NCBI GenBank assembly: GCA_948144175.1 | Contig: CANXME010002453.1 | Location: 1,668,001 to 1,732,000, forward strand | Origin: Closterium sp. NIES-65 | Lineage: Eukaryota > Streptophyta > Zygnematophyceae > Desmidiales > Closteriaceae | Direction of reading: 5' to 3' | DNA: 64,000 bases | In this document: positions 11,301 through 20,752 of the stretch, piece by piece | Layout of the letters: the number at the start of each line of letters is the position of its first letter | Numbering within the stretch: the first letter of the stretch is position 1 | Made by a program: the position numbers and the translations under genes | Notes under the pieces: model-generated | Database searches by the model: none | Told to the model about the DNA's origin: nothing | The model's input: the letters and a program-made list of their open reading frames with translations, nothing else

Positions 11301-14300
11301 TTGAAAGAAGGGGGGAGAGGGGAGGTTGAAAGAAGGGAGGAGAGGGAGGTTGAAAGAAGGGAGGAGAGGGGAGGTTGAAAGAAGGGAGGAGAGGGGAGGT
11401 TGAAAGAAGGGAGGAGAGGGGAGGTTGAAAGAAGGGAGGAGAGGGGAGGTTGAAAGAAGGGAGGAGAGGGGAGGTTGAAAGAAGGGAGGAGAGGGGAGGT
11501 TGAAAGAAGGGAGGAGAGGGGAGGTTGAAAGAAGGGAGGAGAGGGGAGGTTGAAAGAAGGGAGGAGAGGGGAGGTTGAAAGAAGGGAGGAGAGGGGAGGT
11601 TGAAAGAAGGGAGGAGAGGGGAGGTTGAAAGAAGGGAGGAGAGGGGAGGTTGAAAGAAGGGAGGAGAGGGGAGGTTGAAAGAAGGGAGGAGAGGGGAGGT
11701 TGAAAGAAGGGAGGAGAGGGGAGGTTGAAAGAAGGGAGGAGAGGGGAGGTTGAAAGAAGGGAGGAGAGGGGAGGTTCAAAGAAGGGAGGAGAGGGGAGGT
11801 TGAAAGAAGGGAGGGCGGAACACGTTTTTTCTCCACTCATCGAACCCCACTCACATGCATGAAGAGGTCTAGGGCCTTCTGATACTGCTTCAGACCCACG
11901 TAGATGGTTCCTCTGCCGGGAGTGGGGCAGGAGGGGTTGTGTGAAGGGAGGGGGCTGACAAAGAGGAGGGGGAACGAGGACAGACAAGCGATAGAGCAAG
12001 GAAGAAGCTGACAGTGGGAGAGGAGGAAGAGAATGCTGGTCATGAACCCCCCACCGTCCCCTCCCAAAAAAAACAAAAAACAAACAAACATTATTTGTAG
12101 CAGCACAAGAATCTCAATCCATTCAAGAAGCTCACCCGTAGAAGCAGTACAGAAGAAAGTCCCGGTGCACCAGCCCCGTCTTCTTGGGGTCAATATCGAG
12201 AATATCCCCCTGCAGCAGGTCCCCTCCCTGGCGGTACAGCTTGGCGAGCAGGCAGAGCTGCAGGCAGTCGGCGTGTTGCGGGGTGAGGTGCTCCGCTGTG
12301 GTGCACTGCTGCACCTTGCTGATCGCCCACCGTAGAGGCAGGACGCCTCGAGCGTACTGGGAGTGGGAGATGAGCTGGTCTCGCAGGCGATGGCACAGGG
12401 TGGCGACTGGGAGGCGGGGGGGGGGGGGGGGGGGGGGGGGGGAGGTGAGCGTGGGAGGGGGAGAACAGAGAAGGTGAGAGATGAGAAGCTACCCTCTCTG
12501 GCGGTACAGCTTGGCCAGCAGTGAAAGGAGGTGAGGGATGAATGGAGCAGGCAGAGCTGCAGGCAGTCCGCGTGTTGCGGGGTGAGGTGCTCCGCGGTGG
12601 TGCTCTGCTGCACCTTGCTGATCGCCCACCGCAAGGGGAGCACTCCCCGGGAGTACTGGGAGTGTGCGATGAGTAAATCGCGCAAGCGATGGCACAGGGA
12701 CGCGACTGGGAGGTGGTGTGCAAGGGGTGGGGGAGGGAGGAGGGGGGAGGGGAAGGATCGGGCGGAGTGTGAAGAGAGGGGCTAAAATGAGCAGTCAGAT
12801 CAGAGCTGCAGGCTGCCCGCGTGTTGGGGTGTGAGTGAGGTGGTCCGCGCTGCTGCTGCGCTGCAGCTTGCTGGTTGCCCACCAGCGTAGAGGGAGAACC
12901 CCCCGGCAGTACTGCGCGTGGGAGACCAGTAGATCGAGCAGGTGATGGCACAGGGAGGAGACTGGGAGAGACGGGGGGAAGAGGAGGGGGAGGGGAGGTT
13001 TGGGAGTGGGGAGGTTTGGGAGTGGGGAGGTTTGGGAGTGGGGAGGTTTGGGAGTGGGGAGGTTTGGGAGTGGGGAGGTTTGGGAGTGGGGAGGTTTGGG
13101 AGTGGGGAAGGAGGGCCGCTTGGTTTGATTTGACTTGGAAAGGGGAGTCGGATTGCAAGCAACTCACACTTTTCAGGCGTGAGGGAGACCTGAGTGGGCG
13201 AGGCCACTTTTTTTAATTTGATGATCGCCCCCACCACCTGCTCCCACAACTCAACTACCCAGGTGCAGTGTGCTGCATGCGGCTTTGCTGCACAGGTGCA
13301 TGCTCTTACACTTTTCAGGCGCGAGCGCGAGCTGAGTGGGAGAAGCCGCTTTGATGAAGTTGATGATCGTCCCCACCACCTGCTCCCACAACGCGCCCGC
13401 CCGGTGCCTAATGGGGGTGCTGCTCCCACAGACAACTAGTGAGCCCACTGCAACTCACACTTTTCAGGCGCGAGGGCGAGTTGAGTCGGGGAAGCCACTT
13501 TGATGAAGTTGATGATCGCCCCCACCACCTGCTCCCACAACTCGCCTACCTGGTGGTTCCTGCGCTGCTCCCCTAGCCCCCTAATAAAATTCCCAAGGGA
13601 CTGCACTGCATGTGGCTGTTGGGGCACACGAGCGATCTTCTCGCTAAGCAACTCACACTTTTCAGGTGCGAGCGCGAGCTGGGTGGGAGATGCCACTTTG
13701 ATGAAGTTGATGATCGTCCCCACCACCTGCTCCCACAACGCGCCCGGTGCCTGCGCTGCATGCGCATCACTGCAGGGGGAGGGTGAGAGAAGAGGGCGTG
13801 GGGGGTGAAGGGGTTGGAAAGCAAGGAAGGAGGGGAGAGAGAAGGGAGAAAGCGATGCGAAGACTACACCCATGCGGCGCATCATAAGACTACTTCCGTC
13901 CAACCTCTTTCCTTTTCACTTCCTTCCTCCCCCCCTCACTTCCCCCCTGCTCCTTTTCTTCCCCCCAGGAAAGCGCGCTCACAGGAAGAAGAGGAAGGCG
14001 AGAGAGTGCGGCGCAGGATCTTCCCCTCTCTCTTCCCTCCTTCCCCCCTCCCCTCTCCACCCTCCTCCCCCCCCCCCCCCCCCAATTCGCACATTTCCCT
14101 TTTCCCCCCACCCTCCCCCCACAGACTCACAGAAAGAAGAGGAAGGCAAGCGAGTGCAAGGCGGGATCAAGCGACGCGAGCAGCGTGTCGAGCTGCGGCG
14201 CGTGCTTCGCGAGCGCGTCCTCCGCGCCGCGCAGCACCTCCAGCAGGTGCGCCAGGTCGCTCCCCTTTTTCCACCAGCACGGGGTCTCTCCCCTTTCCCC

Positions 14301-14593
14301 CCTTCCCCTTTCCCACCAATTCACCCACTCACTTCCCCACTTCCCCCTCCCACGCTTTCCCCCCCCATCCGCCCAAATCCCCTCCCCACCCTTCCCCCAC
14401 AGACTCACAGGAAGAACAGGAAGGCGAGAGAGTGTAGCGCAGGATCGAGCGACGCGAGCAGCGTGTCGAGCTGCGGCGCGTGCTTCGCGAGCGCGTCCTC
14501 CGCGCCGCGCAGCACCTCCAGCAGGTGCGCCAGGTCGCTCGCGCTGCCCGACAGGCCCTGCGCCTGAGTTACCACCTTCTCGAGTGCCTCCAT
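8371..14593 (-). CDS. CSN3: COP9 signalosome complex subunit 3 (PCI-domain protein)
   Basis: Ten exons on the minus strand (14409-14593, 13657-13769, 12136-12406, 11855-11912, 10955-11044, 10216-10278, 9889-9978, 9366-9524, 8768-8889, 8371-8428) join in phase to 402 residues; plant CSN3 is about 430. Matching landmarks in order: QGLSGSASDLAHLLEVLRGA, KFATLCHRLRDQLI, DCLQLCLLAKLYRQGG, GLKQYQKALDLF, VNAITVSAYKRHVLVSL, DNNLGLAHQV, EDPEKYD and KLSKK. CSN3 is a scaffold subunit of the complex that removes NEDD8 from cullins. The C-terminus is shorter than usual. Eight exons have extra copies in neighbouring introns, so the choice of exons 2 and 10 among the copies is provisional. An in-frame upstream ATG lies at 14635. 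Confidence 0.88.
8942..9138 (-). repeat. Two partial copies of CSN3 exon 9
   Basis: About 8942-9012 and 9071-9138 each repeat the acceptor and first ~55-60 bases of exon 9 (encoding ADGEMFARIDQQAGMVSF or a near match), then diverge. They lie in the intron upstream of the intact exon at 8768-8889. Confidence 0.85.
9676..9800 (-). repeat. Partial copies of CSN3 exon 7 and its splice donor
   Basis: 9741-9800 resembles the 3' part of exon 7 (the region encoding FVDSHEQAFKA), and 9676-9735 contains about three tandem repeats of the exon end plus donor (22-base units). The intact exon is 9889-9978. Confidence 0.7.
10360..10420 (-). repeat. Partial copy of CSN3 exon 6
   Basis: The minus strand repeats the acceptor side of exon 6 and encodes LSPVPKFTPGIVQRG, versus LSPLPKFTPGIVQRG in the intact exon at 10216-10278. 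The following GAGGGAGCGAGGGAAGG-type intron sequence is also duplicated. Confidence 0.8.
10654..10880 (-). repeat. Two copies of CSN3 exon 5
   Basis: About 10654-10728 and 10796-10880 encode variants of the intact exon 5 (10955-11044), for example ITVAAYKRHVLLSLILNAQ. Both keep a GT donor but seem to have lost a usable acceptor. Short CACACC-type repeats lie between the copies. Confidence 0.85.
11094..11818. repeat. 25-bp polypurine minisatellite, about 29 copies
   Basis: Unit GGAGGTTGAAAGAAGGGAGGAGAGG on the plus strand, in the intron between CSN3 exons 4 and 5. Early units have TTC where later ones have TTG; one unit near 11345 is a base shorter. The strand asymmetry is almost complete (purine on plus). 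The long Pro/Ser/Leu-rich open frame on the minus strand is a product of the repeat. Confidence 0.97.
12490..12960 (-). repeat. Two degenerate copies of CSN3 exon 3
   Basis: About 12490-12711 and 12795-12960 resemble the 5' two thirds of exon 3 (intact at 12136-12406). The first encodes a near match to LPLRWAISKVQQ and then contains a short insertion; the second has frameshifts. A run of about 24 G at 12418-12441 lies next to the intact exon's acceptor. Confidence 0.85.
12995..13108. repeat. 17-bp minisatellite, about 7 copies
   Basis: Unit GAGGTTTGGGAGTGGGG repeated head to tail in the CSN3 intron between the exon 2 copies and the exon 3 copies. Confidence 0.95.
13164..13566 (-). repeat. 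Three extra copies of CSN3 exon 2
   Basis: Copies at about 13164-13255 (D), 13310-13407 (C) and 13459-13545, or to 13560 with the upstream acceptor (B), resemble the assigned exon 13657-13769 (A). All encode variants of LWEQVVGTIINFIKVASPTQ and keep a GT donor. C, and B with its upstream acceptor, have the same entry and exit phases as A and are therefore potentially usable. D has no in-phase acceptor that I could find. Confidence 0.88.
13977..14264 (-). repeat. Two partial copies of CSN3 exon 1 (3' part and donor)
   Basis: 14124-14264 is nearly identical to the 3' part of exon 1 with its donor (the region encoding LAHLLEVLRGAEDALAKHAP). 13977-14022 is a shorter copy of the exon end. C-rich intron sequence separates them. 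Confidence 0.88.
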
Positions 14594-15104
14594 CGCCACT
14601 CGCTTCGCCAATACCTTCGTCACTCCACACGTCACTTCTACTCGTCAATCGCGTTGATTTGATCCGTCGAATATATTCGTAGAGCTCCTTGATCTGTTTG
14701 AATTTGAAACGACACTATGAGTAAAATCCTACGGCTGAAACTTCGGCTTATGGTCCTAGGACTGGAAGGAAGCGCTAATGACTGCGAATTCCGATTCAAA
14801 TTATAGGCGGTGCGAGTCTGTTCTTGACCAGCGTAATGCTGCGGCGACCGAAAGCCTGACGAATCTGGGCCGCAGATCCCGCTCACCCTAATGGTCGGGA
14901 AACGTCGCTTGCAGCGGCTCGGATTTATGGGCAGGAGGTTGAAGAGACAAGGCACAACTCGGACTTCTGGTCCTCGATTTTGGCTGCTTCGATATAGAGC
15001 AGCAAATCTCTGAAGTGGAACCAACCTAGTGTGTTTTTTAACAGCTCAACCCTGGGGCTTCAAATGCTAAGGGTCAAACTGACTGGTAACATCTTGGTGG
15101 GCCA
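14594..15104. other. Intergenic, 5' flank of CSN3
   Basis: About 510 bases between the start of CSN3 and the end of the carrier gene, both on the minus strand. No gene, RNA or repeat recognised. Confidence 0.5.
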
Positions 15105-17711
15105 TTACTCGGAAGAAACGTTCGTCAACGCAACTGCAACATGGTAACCACCTACTAGAAGAAAAGCCCCTATCGATTGATGCATGGTTCGCAAAGCCCA
15201 GCCTTGCCAGTGGTAGCTTCGATCCCACCATCGCAAGCCAGACAACCTCTCCCACCACCTCCCATCCTTCCCCCTGCGCACTAGTGCCAACTCCATTGCC
15301 ACGTGCTGGGTGAATTCACAGAAAGGGCGCACAACACGCTCAAGAAATGTATGGATACAAGCACACAGTGGAGCACAGCAATCGACGGATACAAGCGTGG
15401 ACCGCAAGCAAGCAATTAGAGAAGAAAGGCCAGCAAACGTTTACCTTAGGCAAGACAGTGGCTTGAGTGCGGGTCTTGGCACAGTCAAACGGATGCGACA
15501 CCACCGACGCCACCGCTGCTGCCACTGCCGCTTCCAACCCTTGCGTCAACGCATACCAATACCCATTCCCCACACTCCCCCTCCCCATGTCTCCACCACC
15601 CACTCCTCCTCCCTCCGTCCTTTCCTGCTCCTCCTCCCCATCCCTCTCACTCTTCCTCCTCTGAAGCTCCTCCAGTTCCCTCAATCCCTCCTCTATAGTC
15701 ACCCACCCTCCAAAGAACACCGCTCCGAAAAGCGAGTCCCGAGTCACGCCAGCTCGAAGCCCTCGCCACAGCTGAGCTGCCCCCTCCGCCCTCACTCCAG
15801 CCCTTGCGGCTTCCCACGGGGACGAGGCAGGGAGGTAGGGCGACGGGACCGGTGTCCAGGGGTAGCGGGCGAGGGAGAGGGAAAAGGTGGTGGGCGGTGG
15901 GGGGTTAGGGGGAGGGGGGGTGGTAGGGCCACGCAAGGCTGCAGAGAAGTGCCTCTGGTGAAGGGCTTGAGTGGAGGTGAGGACGGTGGGAGGAGGCGAG
16001 GAGGAGGAAACGAATGTGCGCTTGTGAGTTGTGCGGTGAGGGCGGTTAGGTCGAGAGTTGGTCTGTCTGTGTGTGTGCGGATGGGGCAGCTTGTGCTTGG
16101 GAAGAGAGGAGCCAGTCCGTGACTTCTGACTGGGGTTGGAAGATTGATTGATGGTGGCGGATTGACCGGAGGAGGTATGGTTGGGGGAGATTTCGCTGGG
16201 GGAGGGCTTGCCTAAAGAAGAAGAGGTTGGTTGGGAAGGAGTCGAGGGGCGGTGGATGCGGATGGAAGGGCTGGGGAGGGAGATGGGGTGGGAGGGCGGG
16301 ACAGGTGGAAGCAGGGGAGTGGCGAGCAGCAGGCGGGTTCTGAGGAGGTCGAATGGTGTGGAGAGCAGGGACTCTGTCGCCCCGGCTATGGCTCCTGCTA
16401 ATGCTGCTTGAGGTGGGGAGATGGGCATCCAAGAAGGCAGACCATCTGGATTGTGCGGGGGGAATGGGGAGTGGGGGGGGAAGAGAAAGGGGATACGAAT
16501 GGGGACAGCAGAAACAGCAAAGTTTCAGGTGAAGCACGTAGAGCAGAGACTCTGTCGCTCCTGCAATGGCTCCTGCTGCTGCTGCTGCTTGAAGCGGGGA
16601 GATGGGCAGCCAAGAGGGCAGACCATCTGGGTTGGGGGGGGTGGGGGGAAGGCGAGGGGGGGAGTGAAGGGGAATATGAAGGGTTATGACGAAAATTATT
16701 AAAACAACGACCAGGCGTGAAGAGCAAGGATTCTGACACCCCGGCTATGCACCTGCTGCTGCTGCTGGTGCTTGAGGCGGGGAGATGGGGAGCCAAGAGG
16801 GCAGACCATCGGGGTAAAAAGAGGGGAAGGAGGGGACGGAAGAGGACAAGTTAACAAAGGAACAGGCTGCTGCTGCTCAAGGGGGGAAAAGACAGCATTA
16901 TGCTCAACCGCATTGAACCGTACCCGTGCTGAGTGAGTTGACTTGCTTGATGAACTAGAAGACCACGAGGAGAACGCGAGGTGAATGGCAAGGCAGGAAG
17001 GAAGGAAGGTGGACTCACCCATTTGGTAGGCGGCGGCAAGATGGTAGGTGGTGTAGCGGGCTGCTAGCGATGGCAGATGCCCCGCGATATGCGGTGAAAA
17101 CCCCGTGAACGCGGCTGGCAGGGAGAGTGGACGATGGAAAGAGCAGAGGCAGAAAACTCAGGCGGACGAATGCGTAGAGCCTTCTCCTTCAGGCGCCTTT
17201 GCCTTCCATCGGTGTTGCTTCACTCTAGCAACTCGCATGATGAAGACAGAACTGGACCGCTGAGAAAGGGCGGAGACTAAGGGATAAGAGGGAGGGAATG
17301 GGGTGGAGAAGGGGAGGATGGTGAGAGAATGGAGAGAAGGGGAGTAGGGGAGAAGGGGAGGGAGGGACAAGGGAAAATGGGGGATGGAAACATGAAGGCA
17401 TTGAGGGTTGGAGTGGTACCTCTACTTCTCCAGTTGAGACCGCTGGTAGCAGCTGCTCTTGAGGCTGCTGCTGTTCCGCTTCTCGCCAGTCCACCAGAAG
17501 ATCCTCCGCCTGGTCCCCCCGCGATCGTACTGCCCTGCACGGCGCCTGTCTGTGCGACAACCGCGTGTGCGACGCTGGCCTGTGCGACACCCGCCTGCGC
17601 GACGGTCTTCGCGACATCGAGAGGGTATGTGAGGGCGCTCGCCACCACGGCTGAAACAGCTCCTGCTGCCACGTGTCGGTAGAAGAGAGGCGATCTGGAT
17701 TCGCCGTCCAT
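15105..17711 (-). CDS. Mitochondrial carrier family (SLC25) protein with a long internal insertion
   Basis: Exons 17420-17711, 17019-17114, 15445-16445 and 15105-15305 (minus) give 529 residues in phase. Three carrier signatures are visible: TYPLDVAK (repeat 1), STPFDLLRTR (repeat 2) and SHPFDCAKTR (repeat 3), each in a Gly/Ala-rich membrane context. The last exon ends with a GWALRT...SIGAFLLVGGY helix typical of the C-terminus. Carriers are usually about 300 residues. The excess is a Pro/Ser-rich insertion after the repeat 2 signature (about 150-200 residues) and an Ala/Gly-rich stretch after repeat 1. These may be unspliced intron retained in my model, although the frame stays open. The substrate cannot be assigned. 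In-frame upstream ATG at 17786. Confidence 0.72.
16530..16814 (-). repeat. Two partial copies of the 5' part of carrier exon 3
   Basis: About 16530-16626 and 16715-16814 resemble the beginning of exon 3 (high end 16445; encoding DGLPSWMPISPPQAALAGA). The copies have CTG/CAG expansions and frameshifts. They lie upstream of the intact exon in the preceding intron. Confidence 0.85.
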
Positions 17712-18292
17712 GACAGAGGGCTTTACCCGAACTGGCGACTCAAGAAGGTTTACAACAGTGCTCCGGCTCGACCAAATGCCTGCCAATTAGAGTCTCGCGG
17801 CAATCACGCTTGCTCGACTCTGAGCGATCTGCGTGGATCTCTGACCACTGACTTCTTCTTTGTAAAAACGAAAGCAGCCGCATTCCTCAGCTGGTGGCAC
17901 GAGTCAAGCACTGAAGCCTAGCGCTTCGCCCTAGCGAACCGACCCCTGGCGCTCTGATCCGCTGACTTGTGCAGCTGTGTCATGCTTCGAGGATCCGTCA
18001 ATCGCACGCGACTTGAATTGGAGGAACGGGAGGTGTGGGAGAAGGGGACTGGTTTGCTGCTAGATTTTGTACTCGCCAGAAAATCACCCGATTGTTGCCC
18101 TTCACTACACCTCAATGCAGAACGTCGATACAAGTTCCCCACGCAATCTCAATCCCTCTTCTCTGGCCACTCCTGCTTCAACTCCGGCATTCCACGACAG
18201 CAGCCCAGCGCACCTTTGCTCAGTTTCCTCAGCTGCGATCCTCTCTCTCCTGAGGAGGCTAGGCCCGTCTGGTGTGAAGGCCCCGCTTCGCC
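17712..18292. promoter_or_regulatory. Shared 5' region of two divergent genes
   Basis: About 580 bases between the starts of the carrier (minus) and the plastid membrane protein (plus); it must contain both promoters. No specific elements claimed. Confidence 0.5.
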
Positions 18293-20064
18293 ATGGCTGA
18301 AAGCACGCTCCTGGCCCGGTCACCGGCCAAATACTCTTCTTTAAGCGCCTTTTCCCCCACCCGCATTCCCCGTTCCGCCTGCTCCCCCTCGCCTCGCGCG
18401 GCATTGCCGTCCAGGATTCCAATCACCGCTTTTGCAGCAACCCGGCATGACTCCCCCCCATCTCCCCTCTTAACCCGGCCTCGCGCCTCACCGCTCGGAA
18501 CCTCTCAGCGCGTCACCCGTTTATCGAGAGTACCGCTCCTTAGTCCAGCGCCCGGGCAGAGTCACCAGACTAGCAACGTTTCGGAATATTCCCGTAGCGC
18601 GGAGTGCAAGCGGCGCGGAGCGGTCGTTTCCCGCGCGTTTCTGCTCCCGGTGGATCCCTGGTCGCCCAACGTCGACTCCCAGAGCATCGCGTCGTCGCTG
18701 TTCGCCGTGTCGCTCTTCCCGTACCTCGGATTCCTCTACTTCCTCACGCGATCTGGGACGGCGCCGCGCATCACGCTGTTCGGGTTCTACTTCCTGCTCG
18801 CATTCGTCGGTGCCACGAGTGAGTGCGCACGTACTGGGAGCTGTAGCGGCATGCTTCATTAAATCTACCTTTTGCTCGCATTCTTAGGCAGCACGAGAAA
18901 GTGTAGGCACATATGAGCGGCATGTGTAGGACGTTATAGAATTTCCCGCATTCGTCAGTGTTACTAGTGAGTGCGCTGGTAGGGGCTTATGAGCTGTATT
19001 GGCATCCTATGTTCTGTTCAATTGTCAATCTGGCATGCCTCGATTTCACACGTCATTTCCCCCGCATCGTCTGACCGTGCAATTACCATGCCACAAGTGA
19101 ACATCATATCTCCCTCTTTTCTTCCCTCTCACCCACCCCCGTCACTCTATCTTTTCTCCCTCCCGACTCAATTTCCCTCCGCCCTTCTCTCCTGCACCTT
19201 TTGCCCACCGTCCATACCCTCCCTCCTCGAATGCCTCAATCCCGTACTCCCTGTTGCTTCACCGTCCTTTCTCGCTTCCTCTGTCCCACACTTTCCTTCA
19301 CTTTCTCTTATCACTTGCCACTAAAATCTCGTTTTTGTTTTTAACAAACCTTACTTCCCCCCTCTCCCCCCCCACTCCCACTCCTCCCCCTCTCTCCCCC
19401 CCACTCCCACTCCTCCCCCCCTCTCCCCCCCACTCCCACTCCTCCCCCCCTCTCCCCCCCACTCTCACTCCTCCCCCCTCTTCCCCCCTCTCCCACCCCC
19501 CTCCCACCCCCCTCCCGCTCCTCCCTCCCTCCCACCCCAACTATGATCACGAAACCTTTTTTCTCCTATGACAGTTCCTGCCGGAATATATGGTGAGCTC
19601 CTCTCCACTCCGTATAAGGCCACACCTTGGTCCTGTTGCCCTCCTTTGTGTGTAGTCGCTAATACATGGAAGTGGCGGTGTAAATTAACTTATCTTTGTT
19701 CGTTTTTCGTCTTCATGAGTGGGCTATCTTGCAGTACCGTAGCGTATGGACGCTATGCATATCTATTGCAAGGATTACAGAATGGTGTAATCCTGTTGCC
19801 ATGTTGTGCGTTAACCATGCGCCATTCTGTGATGCCTGTTTGAATGTGTCCTTCCATGCAGCCAAAATTCACTATGGGACATCTCTATCTAATGTAGACT
19901 ATCTACACGGCAGTGCGGAGTCCTTGCTTACAATCACAAACCTCCTGATTGTGTTCGGCCTACGCAAGGCCCTCCGGGATGAGGAGGCTAGTGAGGTTCA
20001 GGTTGGTGAATCTCCTGAAAAAGAATCTAGTGAGCGTGTAGTGGTGTCTGACAAAGTTGAGTGA
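18293..20064 (+). CDS. Plastid-targeted small membrane protein, DUF3593-like
   Basis: Exons 18293-18818, 19575-19592 (only 18 nt) and 19862-20064 join in phase to 248 residues. The first ~100 residues are Ser/Pro/Arg-rich with few acids, like a transit peptide. The conserved part has two hydrophobic segments (ASSLFAVSLFPYLGFLYFL and ITLFGFYFLLAFVGATIPAG), then KIHYGTSLSNVDYLHG and a third segment ending in GLRKALR. I recall this pattern from an uncharacterised cyanobacterial/plastid family (DUF3593); the family name is from memory and unverified. Function unknown. The micro-exon encodes the IPAGIY turn and is required for continuity. The C-terminal tail is acidic. Two decayed copies of the exon 1 end lie in intron 1. 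Confidence 0.8.
18862..18980 (+). repeat. Two decayed copies of the exon 1 end and donor of the plastid membrane protein
   Basis: The sequence around the exon 1 end (CTCGCATTCGTCGGTGCCAC plus GTGAGTGCGC) recurs with mutations at about 18868-18905 and 18945-18985. Confidence 0.7.
19355..19540. repeat. Pyrimidine-rich minisatellite
   Basis: Tandem C-rich units of the type CCCCCCTCTCCCCCCCACTC in intron 1, just upstream of the 18-nt exon. Confidence 0.9.
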
Positions 20065-20752
20065 CATGAACCTGTGAACTTGGGCCATCCAACCCAACTC
20101 AATCAACTTGGCATCATCAAATGCACCACGACCTACTACAAGACGTCAAAAACCCTAAACAAGGGAATTTTGGTAAAACATGCTCAACATTGCTGTCCAT
20201 GTACCACCCTGTATCTCATCAAATGTATTTTGAGAAAATATTCCAGTTATACATTGTCGTTTGCAGCCTATGCCATTGTGAATTGCCGCGTTATACATGC
20301 GCAGACATACACGATATAATCTTGTATTGCACGAAGGGTCTTTCTCACCACACAGGCACCATATCTCATATCTCGATTTGCTTCGCGCACTTGAGCAAAG
20401 AGTCACCCAGGTGATGCATGCTCGAACGCACGCCCCGCTGCACCTCCTTCCTTTCCTCGAATCCCCACGTGTCCTTTCGTGCTCCCTCACAAACCAGTGC
20501 TCATGGCGTCCCGAGATACCCGGACTGGGACGTCAGCGAGAAGTGCACCTTTCTGGAGACGAGGGTTTGAGGAATGGCCGTCAGCGAGTCCAGGGTGACT
20601 GCCCTGGTTACCATCCGTTCTATAACAACACCTTTCCAGTATGTGCGCGTGCAAATGGTACTGCCTGACTTACAACCTTTAGATGAAACGAGTTCGTGAT
20701 TTCTTGATATCAGCCGCCAACGACGCCGTGTTTACTTAGCTCATCTGTCGCC
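20065..20752. other. Intergenic
   Basis: 3' flank of the plastid membrane protein gene and 5' flank of the SUMO-like gene. No feature recognised; a plus-strand open frame at 20297-20668 has no recognisable content. Confidence 0.5.

Noticed and set aside
11177..12083. Long minus-strand open frames rich in Pro/Ser/Leu
   Set aside because: They are the translation of the 25-bp minisatellite, whose stop-free unit keeps frames open.
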